The notes: generated by a model from the sequence alone, not told the origin. Shown: positions 9,584 to 19,697, counted from the stretch's first letter. The stretch: 64,000 bases of DNA from Pseudanabaena sp. Salubria-1 (GCA_023336205.1 JALQCR010000007.1:1-64000); one strand, 5' to 3'. Program-made: numbers and translations.

Positions 9584-9677
9584 ACCAAAATAAGGCTTGC
9601 TTAGCCTTGGTTGAATTTATGTCGATCCTGTGTGACAAGTTGACTCTCCAAAATAACTTGATTTTTTGAAAAGCTAT

Positions 9678-10619
9678 ATGTTTAAACTAAAATCTTTCCT
9701 GATTGCTTGCGGACTCAGTCCACTATTTTTGTCTTGTATATCTCTTCCCAGTCAAGCACAAACTACATTTATTCCTAGCATCGGCACTGCTGGATCTCTC
9801 AGCGGCGTTTCTGGACAAAGTAGCATTAGTTTTTCTAATCCATCTCAAGCTCAACAGGCTTTATCTGCCAACGTAGTTGCAGCGCTAAATGCACAAGCGT
9901 CTGGTATCCTATCAGATTTAAATGGAGGTAGTGCACTCCAACAGACTTTGGCGAGTGTTTTGCTCTCCCCAAGTTCTATTAATTTGTCAACTATCAGTGG
10001 ACTATCTTCTCAACTTGCTGTTTTCGATGCCAACAATTCTTTCAGTAGCAATATCGAAGGGACGAGTATCGTTTATGTGCAAAATTCAAATCAGGTCACT
10101 ATAACAACATCATCAGGCTCCTCGATCATTTTGGCGGCTCCTCCAAACGCACAAAATCCTGGAGCAGCTTTGAAGGCGGCAACTTTGGTTATTCTGGCAG
10201 GCGGCTCTACTGCAGAAGCCCAGCTTGCTGGAGCGATCGCAGGTACTGGAGCGCAAACTATTGCTGATATTATCAAGCTGGTGAATGCATTAAGTGGTCT
10301 ATTTACACCCTCAACTCTTTCTGTCTTACCTGTCACCATTCCATCTGGATCAATCAACAATTCGCTAAGGTTGATTGCGATGGGAGTCAACACCGATCTT
10401 TCGAAGGTCAAGTTACTTGAAACCAATAAAGGATTGCTGATTTCCCAGAACAAAAATGCCGCAGTGAGTGTCAATCCTCAAAAACTGAGTGAAGCGATCG
10501 CTGCGTATAACGCCATCCTTGAAAATAGTAGTCCTGATGCTGTAGTCACAATCTCTAAGCTAGATCAGTTTATGGTGATTGCTCAAACTCTACGCCAACT
10601 AAGAAGTTCAATCATGTAG
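9678..10619 (+). CDS. exported protein of unknown function
   Basis: This protein of about 313 residues begins at ATG 9678, preferred over the TTG at 9666. The signal peptide spans roughly residues 1-28 (hydrophobic core, cleavage near PSQAQ). The mature part is rich in Ser, Ala, Asn and Gly and is predicted mostly helical in its second half. It has no recognised domain, no Cys after the signal region and no anchor, so it should be periplasmic or secreted. It follows the broken barrel-like gene by about 95 bp and may share its transcription. I do not recognise the family. Confidence 0.7.
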   Translation: MFKLKSFLIACGLSPLFLSCISLPSQAQTTFIPSIGTAGSLSGVSGQSSISFSNPSQAQQALSANVVAALNAQASGILSDLNGGSALQQTLASVLLSPSSINLSTISGLSSQLAVFDANNSFSSNIEGTSIVYVQNSNQVTITTSSGSSIILAAPPNAQNPGAALKAATLVILAGGSTAEAQLAGAIAGTGAQTIADIIKLVNALSGLFTPSTLSVLPVTIPSGSINNSLRLIAMGVNTDLSKVKLLETNKGLLISQNKNAAVSVNPQKLSEAIAAYNAILENSSPDAVVTISKLDQFMVIAQTLRQLRSSIM

Positions 10620-10660
10620 CTTAAAACGATTCGCGCCCAAACTAGAACCAATAATACCAA

Positions 10661-10689
10661 AGCACAAAATGGCTACGCCATTTTGTGCT
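10661..10689. terminator. 13-bp perfect hairpin, loop TAC
   Basis: AGCACAAAATGGC and its exact complement flank the loop TAC. It lies downstream of the exported-protein gene. A second, smaller hairpin (AAACCC/GGGTTT, about 10694-10710) follows. Confidence 0.7.
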
Positions 10690-10718
10690 CTTAAAACCCT
10701 GTAAGGGTTTGGCTTTCA

Positions 10719-10750
10719 ATTAACAGAAGTGTGACGACACTTCTGTTAAT
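10719..10750. terminator. 14-bp perfect hairpin near the tyrS 3' end
   Basis: ATTAACAGAAGTGT and its complement flank the loop GACG. It lies downstream of tyrS on the minus strand and of the exported-protein gene on the plus strand, so it could act in both directions. Confidence 0.7.
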
Positions 10751-10775
10751 TTATTAGTTCGTTGGATTACGGTAA

Positions 10776-11993
10776 CTATATACTCAATCTTAAGAATTTT
10801 TTCTTGCCTACTTGCAATATCTTACCAGATAGCTCATCAACACTGGCAAAAGTGCGATCGCCTAATTTTTCACCATCGAGTTTGACCGCACCATTTTTGA
10901 TTTGACTCTGAGCTTCGCTGTTACTCTTGCAAAGTCCTGAGACCTTGACTAGATAATGCAAGGGTACAGGAAAATTAATCTGGGCAAGATCAAATTCGGG
11001 AATGTCACCCAGATCGGTAGTATTACCTGCAAGGACAATTTGCTCGGCATCACGTTGGGCTTGAAGCGCCACTTCAGGGCTATGGTATTGACCAACGATC
11101 TCTAGGGCAAGTTGTTTTTGCTTTTTACGAGGATTTTCTGGGAGCGTCCCCAGGTCAATATCCGTGAGCAACTCAAAGTATTTATCAACAAGAGCATCGG
11201 GTACTTTCTCCAATTTGGAATACATACTCAGTGGCTCGTCAGTGATTCCGACATAGTTACCAAGAGACTTAGACATTTTCTGCACACCATCTAAGCCAAC
11301 TAACAAGGGCAGTAATAGTCCAAACTGTGCTGGTTTCCCTTGCCGATTTTTGTCTTTGAGTTGCAGGTCACGCCCGACGAGAATATTAAATTTTTGATCA
11401 GTGCCACCCAGCTCTACGTCGGAGTCGATCGCTATCGAGTCATAGCCTTGCAGTAAAGGATAGAGAAATTCATGCAAGTAAATCGGATTACCTTTTTCAT
11501 AGCGATCGCTAAATCCCTCTTTGGCTAACATTTGCCCGACAGTCATGCTAGCCTGCAAATTAATAATTTGCTGTAAATCCAGTTTGTTTAGCCATTCGCC
11601 ATTACGACGCAACTCAAAGCGATCGCCAGAAAAGTCAAGAATTTTCTTGGCTTGCTCTAAATAAGTATCGGCATTGTAAGTAACTTCTTCAGGCGTTAGT
11701 CTTGGACGAGCTTCAGAGCGACCTGTAGGATCACCAATCTGGGCGGTGAAGTCACCAATAATTAGGACTGCTTTATGTCCTGCATCTTGGAATTGACGTA
11801 ATTTTCGCAGTGCAACAGTATGTCCAAGGTGCAAGTCAGGACGAGTGGGATCGATGCCCAGTTTGAAGCGTAGGGGGCGATCGCTTTTTTGGATGCGAGC
11901 TCCTAAGTTGTCAGCTTCACTATCTGGAAAGATTTCGACAACACCACGTTCTAGGAGGGTTGAGAGATTTGTTTGGTCGGTGCTTGAAGACAT
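10776..11993 (-). CDS. tyrS: tyrosyl-tRNA synthetase
   Basis: This cytosolic class I synthetase charges tRNA(Tyr). The HIGH-type motif HLGH is at residues 55-58 and KMSKS at 239-243, with a C-terminal S4-like RNA-binding domain from about residue 340 ([20 protein letters not shown]). The KMSKS form, rather than KFGKS/KFGKT, places it with the TyrZ-like branch. At 405 residues it is full length. ATG 11991-11993 is the start. The gene stands alone between two hairpins and an Rpn-like gene. Confidence 0.95.
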   Translation of the reverse strand: MSSSTDQTNLSTLLERGVVEIFPDSEADNLGARIQKSDRPLRFKLGIDPTRPDLHLGHTVALRKLRQFQDAGHKAVLIIGDFTAQIGDPTGRSEARPRLTPEEVTYNADTYLEQAKKILDFSGDRFELRRNGEWLNKLDLQQIINLQASMTVGQMLAKEGFSDRYEKGNPIYLHEFLYPLLQGYDSIAIDSDVELGGTDQKFNILVGRDLQLKDKNRQGKPAQFGLLLPLLVGLDGVQKMSKSLGNYVGITDEPLSMYSKLEKVPDALVDKYFELLTDIDLGTLPENPRKKQKQLALEIVGQYHSPEVALQAQRDAEQIVLAGNTTDLGDIPEFDLAQINFPVPLHYLVKVSGLCKSNSEAQSQIKNGAVKLDGEKLGDRTFASVDELSGKILQVGKKKFLRLSI

Positions 11994-12038
11994 TCTAAAA
12001 AAATTGTTGCGATCAGCGATTAGTTACTTAATATTACG

Positions 12039-12926
12039 TTAAAGATTTGACATTTTCAGGGCTTCCAGCTCTGTTATAGATAAACCAGTAATTTGGCAAA
12101 TCACTTGATCATCGATTAAATTCAACATTTTACGAGCCATCTCCAGCTTGTTTTGCTGAATACCCTGCTGAATACCCTGCTGAATACCCTGCTGGAGTCC
12201 GTCCTTGATTGCTTTAGTAATAGCGCCACGTTGATCTTGAATAAAGATTTCACTTTTTTCCTGATCCTCTAATTCATCAAGGCTGAGATTAGCCTGATTA
12301 GCAATGTAAAAAGCTTTTTTGATTTCAGGCACTTCTGCCATTATTTCGGGGACTTGGACGAGGGATCGAGCTTCCGTCAAAAAATATAACCATTTATCAT
12401 TGATAAATTTTAGTTCTGACAATTGTTTCTTAAACTTTGGCAGTTCCACAAAGATTAGTTCAATGTCATAAATTGGATAGTCAATTAAATAGTCTTTTTC
12501 CTTTAGTACAAATCTTGACATGACTTTTTCTAGATCAGGAAACATCACAAAATCAGTGATTGTCAGCGCAATTACAGGATTAAGTAGATTGTAGCTTTGT
12601 CCACTGGCAAGCTGTGTGGAATAGGATTTGGCTGCATTATACAAAATACGCTTTTCAAATCCTTCAATGTTCAAGACTTGCATCTCAATGATTACGGTGC
12701 GATCGCTATTATCCTCGCTTTTGATTCTGGCTTTGATATCCAGATAGGTATCTTTAACGCCGCGAATTTTTGGAGCAAGATAAGGATTAAGGATCTCTAA
12801 ATCTTGAATAACAGGTTTTTCTTCATAAATTAGGGCATTGAGAAAACTAATCAATATATCTTTGCTATCTTCGGAGCCAAAGATTTTTTTGAAGGCAAAG
12901 TCAATTTTTGGATTAATGAAAATCAT
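12039..12926 (-). CDS. Rpn-family nuclease / PD-(D/E)XK transposase-like protein
   Basis: This 295-residue protein starts at ATG 12926; a TTG nine bases earlier is less likely. The N-terminus NPKIDFAFKKIFGSE and the later VIIEMQ (the E-x-Q of the PD-(D/E)XK core) identify the Rpn (recombination-promoting nuclease) family, often annotated as PD-(D/E)XK transposase. These act on DNA and spread widely in cyanobacteria, and many copies are solitary. A GIQQ tandem repeat near residue 255 is encoded by three near-perfect 12-bp units (about 12153-12193), a site open to slippage without frame loss. A distant paralogue lies at 56117-57049. Confidence 0.85.
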   Translation of the reverse strand: MIFINPKIDFAFKKIFGSEDSKDILISFLNALIYEEKPVIQDLEILNPYLAPKIRGVKDTYLDIKARIKSEDNSDRTVIIEMQVLNIEGFEKRILYNAAKSYSTQLASGQSYNLLNPVIALTITDFVMFPDLEKVMSRFVLKEKDYLIDYPIYDIELIFVELPKFKKQLSELKFINDKWLYFLTEARSLVQVPEIMAEVPEIKKAFYIANQANLSLDELEDQEKSEIFIQDQRGAITKAIKDGLQQGIQQGIQQGIQQNKLEMARKMLNLIDDQVICQITGLSITELEALKMSNL

Positions 12927-12989
12927 GTTGGTCAATAACTATTAAGTAAACTCAAAATCGTAGTGAATTTCAATTATCTCAATTTCGCC

Positions 12990-14807
12990 TCATAACAATT
13001 CTCCTGTTTCTTGCAAAGAATGTAAGCGATGATAAATCCCACCTTGCGATAAAAGCTGTTGATGTGAGCCAACCTCCACAACTTGACCTTTATCTAAAAC
13101 CACAATTTTATCGGCTTCGCGCACAGTACTGAGACGGTGAGCAATCACAATCGTGGTGCGTGTTCCCTGAATTCGACGCATGGCAAGCTGAATCGATCGC
13201 TCAGATTCATAATCAAGGCTAGAAGTAGCTTCGTCAAATACTAGAATATCAGGATTCACTAGCAAAGCTCGCGCAATCCCTAATCGCTGACGCTGACCAC
13301 CAGAGAGGCGAACACCCCGTTCACCTACAATCGTGTTATAGCCACGGGGTAATAGATGCAAGAACTCATCAACGCTTGCGATCGCACAGGCTTCCTTAAC
13401 TTCAGCAAAGGTTGCATTTGGTCTCCCGTAAACAAGATTGTCCATTAGGGTTCCATTAAATATATCGACCTCTTGATGCACGATCGCTAGGCGTTTGCGA
13501 TAGCCAGTGATATCGAGTTCGGTAATATTGGTTCCATCAATCAAAATCGCACCATTGGATGGCTCAAAGTAACGAAACAGCATCTTCACTAATGTCGATT
13601 TACCTGAACCCGATCGCCCAACTAGCGCTACGGTTTCATAAGGCTCAATAGTGAACTGGATCTTTTCTAGGACAGGGCGATCTCGATCGTAGCCAAAGGT
13701 GAGCTTACGAAATTCCACTTTACCGTCAAAGCGATATTGGGGATATTTTGTATTTGGATGGAGTGCGATCGCCGCATCCTGTCCATTCGATTGTTTCATG
13801 AACTCATGAAACCGCAGCATTGAGGAATAGCGCCTTGCAAAGACTTCTGCAAGCAAGCAAATAGGTCTAATTTCTGAATAAGCCATACTTGCCAAAGTGG
13901 AAATGGTAATGAAATGCCCAATGGACAACTTGCCTCCAAAAGTTGCAAATAGAGCGGCTCCAAACACTACAAATTGACAGGCTTCTAAAACCGTATCGCG
14001 CACCATTCCCAGTTTCACATAGCCAATATGTATGCCCCAGAGGGATACTTTCGCTTCCCGTTCGAGGCGATCGCTTTGGCGTTTGTATTCCTTGGCTTCA
14101 TTGGCAAAAGCCTTGACAGTTTTGATGTTGGTAATAATTTCCGAAGTACGACTTTCTGTGTTTTCTTGATAAATATCAAGGGTTTCTTCCAGCTTCGTGA
14201 GCTCCTTCAGCTTTCCTAAACTGCCCCATAACACCAAAATAAATGACACTAAAAAGAAGACCGAAATCCACCATGCGATCGCACAGATAATCGCAAAAAT
14301 ACCGAGGATTCGCACTGTTTTAGGAATCAATTGCCCTGCGATTTCGGGATATGACCACATGTGATTGGCTAAGCCTCGCGCCACCCGCCCTGCAATTCGC
14401 CCAGCGTTATGCTCATCATAAAATTCAATGGGCAAAGTTAAGATTTTGGCGATCGCCTTTTGGGTTTGGTCACGACGAGTGTTGAGGGCAATTTCCCAAT
14501 GGAAGTTGTTGGCACACCAAACCTGTATCGGCGCACGGATAACTGTAACTACAAAGATCAAGCCAGATAGCGTAATTAATGAATTCGTCTGATTTATCGA
14601 CTGTCCAAATAGTGACACTGTTGCCATAACGAAGTTGTTGATTTCATAATCAAGCGATCGCCCCGATAGCACATTCAGGATTTGCCCAACTGCATAGGGA
14701 ACAGTGAGATCAATAATTTCAAATAAACTAGAAGCGGTGATGCTCCAGATCGCCTTTTTTCGATAGCGTTTAAAGTAACGTGCGATGTCCCAAAAATTAG
14801 CTGTCAT
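12990..14807 (-). CDS. ABC transporter, fused permease and ATPase
   Basis: This half-transporter of about 605 residues belongs to the ABCB/exporter type: an N-terminal six-helix membrane domain, then an ATPase domain with Walker A GRSGSGKST, signature LSGGQRQRLG, Walker B DILVFDEATSS and H-loop IAHRLST. ATG 14807 (TANFWDIARYF) is chosen over the TTG at 14825. It would work as a homodimer in the inner membrane. Nothing next to it indicates the cargo; lipid or drug export is usual for the family. It is monocistronic, with a long gene-free region upstream. Confidence 0.88.
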   Translation of the reverse strand: MTANFWDIARYFKRYRKKAIWSITASSLFEIIDLTVPYAVGQILNVLSGRSLDYEINNFVMATVSLFGQSINQTNSLITLSGLIFVVTVIRAPIQVWCANNFHWEIALNTRRDQTQKAIAKILTLPIEFYDEHNAGRIAGRVARGLANHMWSYPEIAGQLIPKTVRILGIFAIICAIAWWISVFFLVSFILVLWGSLGKLKELTKLEETLDIYQENTESRTSEIITNIKTVKAFANEAKEYKRQSDRLEREAKVSLWGIHIGYVKLGMVRDTVLEACQFVVFGAALFATFGGKLSIGHFITISTLASMAYSEIRPICLLAEVFARRYSSMLRFHEFMKQSNGQDAAIALHPNTKYPQYRFDGKVEFRKLTFGYDRDRPVLEKIQFTIEPYETVALVGRSGSGKSTLVKMLFRYFEPSNGAILIDGTNITELDITGYRKRLAIVHQEVDIFNGTLMDNLVYGRPNATFAEVKEACAIASVDEFLHLLPRGYNTIVGERGVRLSGGQRQRLGIARALLVNPDILVFDEATSSLDYESERSIQLAMRRIQGTRTTIVIAHRLSTVREADKIVVLDKGQVVEVGSHQQLLSQGGIYHRLHSLQETGELL

Positions 14808-14893
14808 GCTCGTCAAAATCCACAATGAAAAAATCTAGATAAACTAGTCAGATGAAGTCCTGACATACAGCAATTAACGATCAAAAAAACCAT

Positions 14894-14940
14894 AAGAAAA
14901 TTTTTAAAGTGTTGCGGAACAACACTTTAAAAATTTTCTT
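14894..14940. repeat. 21-bp perfect hairpin
   Basis: Arms 14894-14914 and 14920-14940 are exact complements around CGGAA. It lies about 90 bp upstream of the ABC exporter start, so it is not a terminator for that gene, and there is no gene just before it on the plus strand. Confidence 0.8.
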
Positions 14941-14942
14941 AG

Positions 14943-14970
14943 TTTGGGTTTGAGCGCAAAGCGCTGTAAT
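14943..14970. repeat. dispersed hairpin repeat, copy B
   Basis: This is the second copy of the 28-nt motif at 76-103. The core AGCGC-AAA-GCGCT differs from copy A by one change on each side of the stem, and pairing is kept. Confidence 0.6.
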
Positions 14971-15390
14971 GCAAGGCTAACAAAAACAAGCTATAACTAA
15001 GCAAATTGGGCTCTTCTGGGTTCATGGGGATAAGCACAGCTAATAGTAATCAGAATCCTCTCGGAGCAACAGTTACAGCCCTACCATGTCGCCAATAATT
15101 GTATCGACACTGTACCATTTACCCCTCAAACCCAGATGAGCCGCAAATTGCTCATTCATAGTTTATTTTTTGCAACTATTCTAATTGCAATACTTCGGAC
15201 ATTTTTTCCGTGGATATTAACATCACAACGCCCAAAGCCACAGGAATCTCGCCATATATATCTGAGAAAGCACACCGCAGTAAATAAAAATATGTTTTAG
15301 CCTGCAATTCGAGTGCTGACGCTCGCGAATTGCATGATTTATAAGAGGCAATACTACTTTTTATAGTATTTTATCAATGATTACGTTTTT

Positions 15391-15414
15391 ATACATAGAT
15401 TAAAATCTATGTAT
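15391..15414. repeat. short perfect palindrome
   Basis: ATACATAGATT and its complement flank AA. It lies about 265 bp upstream of ndhH. Its role is unknown; it could be an operator or chance in AT-rich DNA. Confidence 0.5.
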
Positions 15415-15678
15415 TTAATAAGATAACTTAAATCCAAAATCATTGTTTAGCTACTTTTTAACACATACTCTCGCCTCAACATGACGATATACTGATAACC
15501 ATCAAGGTATATCTACTTAAATAACATAACCAATAGAGTCAATTGCTGAAGCAATAGCCCAAGCCGTGACTTAAAATAACAAACGTTTAGGATGTGCTGC
15601 ATATCCTAGATAACTAGCAAAAACTAGCACTACTTAACCAGAGCAACAGTTTACAGAGTAAAGAGGCGATCGCAAATC

Positions 15679-16860
15679 ATGGTGATGATTGAAACCAAAG
15701 CCGAACGCATGGTCATAAATATGGGACCTCACCACCCATCCATGCACGGCGTTCTCAGACTTATCGTCACGCTAGACGGCGAAAACGTAGTTGATTGTGA
15801 GCCTGTTTTAGGCTACTTACATCGCTCCATGGAAAAAATCGCCGAAAATCGTACGATTATCCAATATTTGCCCTACGTGACCCGATGGGATTACCTCGCA
15901 ACCATGTTCACCGAGGCAATCACCGTCAATGCACCCGAAAAACTAGCTAATGTACCAGTGCCGCGTCGCGCCAGTTACATCCGCATGATTATGCTAGAAC
16001 TTAGCCGCATCGCCTCTCACCTACTGTGGCTCGGCACATTCGTCGCAGACATTGGCGCACAAACACCATTTTTCTACGTCTTCCGCGAACGGGAAATGAT
16101 CTATGACCTGTTCGAGGCAGCTACAGGGATGCGGATGATGCATAACTATTTCCGCATCGGGGGAGTTGCCGCCGACCTACCCTATGGCTGGATCGAGAAA
16201 TGTGAAGACTTTTGCAACTATTTCACTCCCGTCATTGACGAATACGAAAAATTAATCACCAATAACCCGATCTTCCGTAAGCGGATTGAAGGACTTGGCA
16301 CAATTACACGCGATGAAGCAATTAACTGGGGTTTATCAGGTCCGATGCTGCGTGGTTCAGGAGTAAAACTCGATCTGCGTAAAGTCGATCACTATGAACT
16401 CTACGACGAACTTGACTGGGATGTACAGTGGGACAACGGTGGCGACTGTTTAGCCCGTTACTTGGTGCGCGTTCGTGAAATGCGCGAATCCACCAAAATG
16501 ATCCTGCAAGCCCTCAAGCAAATCCCTGGAGGCTCCTACGAAAACCTCGAAGCACAGCGAGTTCTTGCAGGACCCAAGAGTGAATGGAACTCAATGGACT
16601 ATCAGTTCATTAGCAAAAAACCATCACCCACCTTCAAGGTTGCATCGGGCGAGCATTATGTCCGAGTTGAAGCCCCAAAGGGTGAACTAGGTGTATACAT
16701 CATCGGTGAAGATAGCGTCTTCCCTTGGCGATTCAAGATTCGTCCACCAGGATTTATTAATTTGCAAATCTTGCCAGACTTAGTGCGCGGCATGAAGCTC
16801 GCCGACATCATGGCAATTTTAGGAAGTGTGGATATTATTATGGGTGAGGTCGATCGCTAA
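15679..16860 (+). CDS. ndhH: NAD(P)H-quinone oxidoreductase subunit H
   Basis: NdhH is the 49-kDa-type subunit of the NDH-1 complex on the thylakoid membrane and helps form the quinone-binding cavity. The complex runs cyclic electron flow, respiration and CO2 uptake. The 393-residue protein is full length, with the conserved [15 protein letters not shown] near residue 14 and the C-terminal IMGEVDR. The start ATG 15679 is followed by a second in-frame ATG two codons later. Its stop overlaps the ndhA start by one base (TAATG), so translation is likely coupled. Unusually, it leads the ndhAIGE cluster. Confidence 0.97.
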   Translation: MVMIETKAERMVINMGPHHPSMHGVLRLIVTLDGENVVDCEPVLGYLHRSMEKIAENRTIIQYLPYVTRWDYLATMFTEAITVNAPEKLANVPVPRRASYIRMIMLELSRIASHLLWLGTFVADIGAQTPFFYVFREREMIYDLFEAATGMRMMHNYFRIGGVAADLPYGWIEKCEDFCNYFTPVIDEYEKLITNNPIFRKRIEGLGTITRDEAINWGLSGPMLRGSGVKLDLRKVDHYELYDELDWDVQWDNGGDCLARYLVRVREMRESTKMILQALKQIPGGSYENLEAQRVLAGPKSEWNSMDYQFISKKPSPTFKVASGEHYVRVEAPKGELGVYIIGEDSVFPWRFKIRPPGFINLQILPDLVRGMKLADIMAILGSVDIIMGEVDR

Positions 16861-17978
16861 TGTACGGTGGAATTGATTTACAAAGATCTTTAATTGAAAT
16901 CCTGACAGGGCTGGGCTTACCCGCCGATGTCGCCAAAGTGATTTGGATGTTATTGCCCATGGCAGTAATGGTTTTAGGTGTGACCGTGGGCGCATTGGTA
17001 TGCACATGGCTAGAACGAAAAATTTCTGCTGCTGCTCAACAACGGATTGGGCCTGAATATGCGGGACCTTTTGGACTGTTGATCCCGATCGCTGACGTAG
17101 CCAAGCTAGTCATTAAGCAAGGCACGATCCCAGCTAAAGCCGATCCTTTACTCTACACAATCGGACCAGCGCTGGTATTTACATCTGTTTTCTTGTGTTA
17201 TTTAGTCATTCCTTTTGGTCAAAACCTGATCATCTCTGACATCGGTACGGGCGTATTTTTTATTATTGCTATTTCCAGTGTTGCCCCAATTGGGCTACTG
17301 ATGGCGGGTTATTCTTCTAACAATAAATACTCGTTACTGGGTGGATTACGAGCCGCCGCCCAGTCGATTAGCTACGAAATTCCGCTTGCGCTAGCCGTAC
17401 TTGCTGTTGCCTTGATGACCAACGGACTGAGTACGATTGACATCGTTAATCAACAAGCTGAGTATGGCATTCTCTCTTGGAATATTTGGCGGCAACCGAT
17501 CGGCTTCGTGATCTTCATCATTGCCGCTCTTGCAGAATGTGAGCGACTCCCCTTTGACTTGCCTGAAGCTGAAGAAGAACTAGTTGCTGGATATCAAACT
17601 GAATATTCAGGAATCAGATTTGCTTTCTTCTATGGTGGTTCCTATGCCAACCTCTTGCTAGCAGGATTGCTCGCCTCGATTCTCTACCTCGGTGGATGGG
17701 AATTGCCTTTCCCGATTGACAGAATTAGTGGAGCTTTAGGAATTGAAGCAAATACATCTTGGTGGCAGGTTTTAGCCGCATTTATTGGGCTAACGGCAAC
17801 TCTAGTCAAAACCTACGCTTTTATCTTTTTTGCAATCCTCTTGCGTTGGACTGTTCCTCGCGTTCGCATCGACCAACTGCTTGACCTCGGCTGGAAATTC
17901 CTATTACCAATTGGACTTGCAAATCTGCTGATTACCGCAGCTTTGAAGTTGGCTTTTCCTTTTGCGTTTGGCGGCTAG
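16860..17978 (+). CDS. ndhA: NAD(P)H-quinone oxidoreductase subunit 1
   Basis: NdhA is the membrane subunit that links the peripheral arm to the proton-pumping arm of NDH-1 and contributes to the quinone entry site. The 372-residue protein has about eight hydrophobic helices. Conserved segments are [35 protein letters not shown] and the acidic loop [20 protein letters not shown]. The start shares one base with the ndhH stop. A hairpin at 17985-18017 separates it from ndhI. Confidence 0.97.
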   Translation: MYGGIDLQRSLIEILTGLGLPADVAKVIWMLLPMAVMVLGVTVGALVCTWLERKISAAAQQRIGPEYAGPFGLLIPIADVAKLVIKQGTIPAKADPLLYTIGPALVFTSVFLCYLVIPFGQNLIISDIGTGVFFIIAISSVAPIGLLMAGYSSNNKYSLLGGLRAAAQSISYEIPLALAVLAVALMTNGLSTIDIVNQQAEYGILSWNIWRQPIGFVIFIIAALAECERLPFDLPEAEEELVAGYQTEYSGIRFAFFYGGSYANLLLAGLLASILYLGGWELPFPIDRISGALGIEANTSWWQVLAAFIGLTATLVKTYAFIFFAILLRWTVPRVRIDQLLDLGWKFLLPIGLANLLITAALKLAFPFAFGG

Positions 17979-17984
17979 AGACTG

Positions 17985-18017
17985 TTTGATAAAGTGCGCG
18001 AAGCGCACATTATCAAA
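17985..18017. repeat. hairpin inside the ndh cluster
   Basis: The arms TTTGATAA and TTATCAAA carry the apex GTGCGC-GAA-GCGCAC, giving a stem with a small mismatch. Its position between ndhA and ndhI, inside a likely operon, suggests an RNA-processing or attenuating element rather than a full terminator. Confidence 0.65.
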
Positions 18018-18043
18018 GATAAACCTAATTATCAATTACCATC

Positions 18044-18634
18044 ATGCTGAAATTTCTCAATAAAGTTGGTGAATACACCAAAGACGCGATCCAAGCTGCT
18101 AAGTATATCGGGCAAGGCATGTCGGTAACATTTGACCATATGCGTCGTCGTCCGATTACTGTGCAATACCCCTACGAAAAGTTAATTCCTTCTGAGCGTT
18201 TTCGTGGACGCATTCACTTTGAGTTTGATAAGTGTATTTCTTGCGAAGTATGTGTGCGTGTATGTCCGATTAACTTGCCTGTAGTTGATTGGACATTCAA
18301 CACAGAAATGAAGAAAAAGGAACTCAAGAGTTACAGCATTGACTTCGGAGTATGTATTTTTTGTGGCAACTGTGTGGAATACTGCCCCACTAATGCGTTA
18401 TCAATGACCGAAGAATACGATCTGTCTACCTTCGATCGCCATGAATTGAACTTTGATAGCGTTGCTCTCGGACGGATGCCCACCAAAGTTACTGAAGATC
18501 CTTTGGTCACGCCAATTCGTGAGCTTGCCTATTTGCCAAAGGGTGTTATCGAAGGGCATGAAGTCCCTCACACTGCTAGACGTGCTGGCTTGCGCCCCGA
18601 AGAAATTGCCGAAGCCACTTCTGAGAATAAATAA
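18044..18634 (+). CDS. ndhI: NAD(P)H-quinone oxidoreductase subunit I (2x[4Fe-4S])
   Basis: NdhI carries two [4Fe-4S] clusters that pass electrons toward the quinone in the peripheral arm of NDH-1. Both ferredoxin motifs are complete: C64-x2-C67-x2-C70-x3-C74-P and C104-x2-C107-x2-C110-x3-C114-P. At 196 residues it is full length for cyanobacteria. ATG 18044 is the start. ndhG follows after 20 bp. Confidence 0.97.
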   Translation: MLKFLNKVGEYTKDAIQAAKYIGQGMSVTFDHMRRRPITVQYPYEKLIPSERFRGRIHFEFDKCISCEVCVRVCPINLPVVDWTFNTEMKKKELKSYSIDFGVCIFCGNCVEYCPTNALSMTEEYDLSTFDRHELNFDSVALGRMPTKVTEDPLVTPIRELAYLPKGVIEGHEVPHTARRAGLRPEEIAEATSENK

Positions 18635-18654
18635 CAGATAAGTAAGGAAAATTT

Positions 18655-19266
18655 ATGATGAACAATATTGGTTTGGGCGATGGTTCGCAAACCGTATCCC
18701 TAGTTGTCTTAACAGCAATGCTAATTTCTTCGGCGATGGGTGTGGTACTTTTGCAAAATATCGTCTATGCTGCCTTTCTCCTTGGAGCCTGTTTTATTAG
18801 TGTGGCGGGGCTCTATCTGTTGCTAAATGCTGATTTTGTGGCGGCGGCTCAGGTTTTAATCTATGTCGGCGCAGTCAATATTTTGATCCTGTTTGCGATC
18901 ATGTTGGTGAATAAGCGCCAAGACTATCAAGATGTCAAATATGGGGCTTTACGCAGTGTAGTTACAGGCGTGGTTTGCTTGGGTTTGTTTGCATTGTTAG
19001 GAGTAACTGTAACTTCAACAAATTGGGCTATTACTCCAGCTATCGCAAAGTTACCTTCGACTATGGTGGTAATCGGTCAGCATTTCTTTAGTGATTACTT
19101 GCTACCTTTTGAGCTAGCGTCGGTTTTGCTTTTGGTTGCCCTAATTGGTGCAATTGTACTTGCCCGTCGGGAGCTAGTGCCTGATACAGTGACAGTTGGT
19201 CAAGTTGATGAAGATTCACTTGAATTATTAGAAAAGCCCAAAGAGCAACTTGTTGCTTCTAAATAA
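18655..19266 (+). CDS. ndhG: NAD(P)H-quinone oxidoreductase subunit 6
   Basis: This 203-residue membrane subunit of NDH-1 has five hydrophobic helices and the conserved ADFVAAAQVLIYVGAVNILI segment. A ribosome site (AAGGAAA) lies just before ATG 18655; a second ATG follows directly. The hydrophilic tail after the last helix (from about residue 175) is usual. Its stop is the first three bases of the 18-bp hairpin at 19264-19302, which separates it from ndhE. Confidence 0.96.
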   Translation: MMNNIGLGDGSQTVSLVVLTAMLISSAMGVVLLQNIVYAAFLLGACFISVAGLYLLLNADFVAAAQVLIYVGAVNILILFAIMLVNKRQDYQDVKYGALRSVVTGVVCLGLFALLGVTVTSTNWAITPAIAKLPSTMVVIGQHFFSDYLLPFELASVLLLVALIGAIVLARRELVPDTVTVGQVDEDSLELLEKPKEQLVASK

Positions 19267-19302
19267 ATATTGATTTCTGCCAAAGGCAGAAATCAATATT
19301 TA
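19264..19302. repeat. 18-bp perfect hairpin between ndhG and ndhE
   Basis: Arms 19264-19281 and 19285-19302 are exact complements around AAA, with apex CTGCC-AAA-GGCAG. It contains the ndhG stop. Its intra-operon position suggests mRNA stabilisation or processing. Confidence 0.8.
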
Positions 19303-19331
19303 TTAGTAATTGAAATTAATAGTAAACAGAT

Positions 19332-19637
19332 ATGTCTTTAGAACCTTTTTTGATTATTGCTGCCGCACTATTTTGTATTGGCATCTATGGGTTAATTACC
19401 AGTCGCAATGCAGTACGTGTATTAATGTCAGTGGAATTAATGTTAAATGCTGTCAATCTTAATCTGATGGCATTCTCAAACTATCTTGATTCAGCAAGTA
19501 TTCGTGGTCAAGTATTCACCATTTTTGTAATTTCGATCGCTGCGGCTGAAGCGGCAGTTGGTCTAGCGATCGTGCTTTCGATTTATCGCAGTCGCGACAC
19601 TGTGGATATGGAGCAGTTTAATTTACTGCGTTGGTAA
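19332..19637 (+). CDS. ndhE: NAD(P)H-quinone oxidoreductase subunit 4L
   Basis: This 101-residue membrane subunit of NDH-1 has three helices. The conserved pattern includes [20 protein letters not shown], with the membrane Glu involved in proton transfer, and [15 protein letters not shown]. It closes the ndhHAIGE cluster. An inverted repeat carrying HIP1 sites (19653-19697) follows. Confidence 0.96.
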   Translation: MSLEPFLIIAAALFCIGIYGLITSRNAVRVLMSVELMLNAVNLNLMAFSNYLDSASIRGQVFTIFVISIAAAEAAVGLAIVLSIYRSRDTVDMEQFNLLRW

Positions 19638-19652
19638 TTGGTTCAGAACAAA

Positions 19653-19697
19653 TAGCGATCGCCTTTTATAGGATCATGTAACTATAGGCGATCGCTA
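19653..19697. terminator. HIP1-containing inverted repeat after ndhE
   Basis: TAGCGATCGCC and its complement are separated by 23 bases in which TATA/TATA can extend the pairing. It is a possible 3' end for the ndh transcript; no strong T run follows. Confidence 0.45.

Larger units (their letters stand above)
14808..15678. other. gene-free region with several hairpins
   Basis: About 870 bp separate the ABC exporter (minus) from ndhH (plus). It holds the 21-bp hairpin at 14894-14940, copy B of the dispersed repeat at 14943-14970, a hairpin at 15304-15333 (GCAATTCG/CGAATTGC arms) and a palindrome at 15391-15414 (ATACATAGATT arms). I see no ORF with family features and no tRNA. The ndh promoter should lie in the last few hundred bases. 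Confidence 0.6.

Noticed and set aside
14808..15678. tRNA or ncRNA gene in the long gap before ndhH
   Set aside because: No cloverleaf with T-arm GGTTCGAAT-like sequence was found; hairpins present fit the palindrome family.
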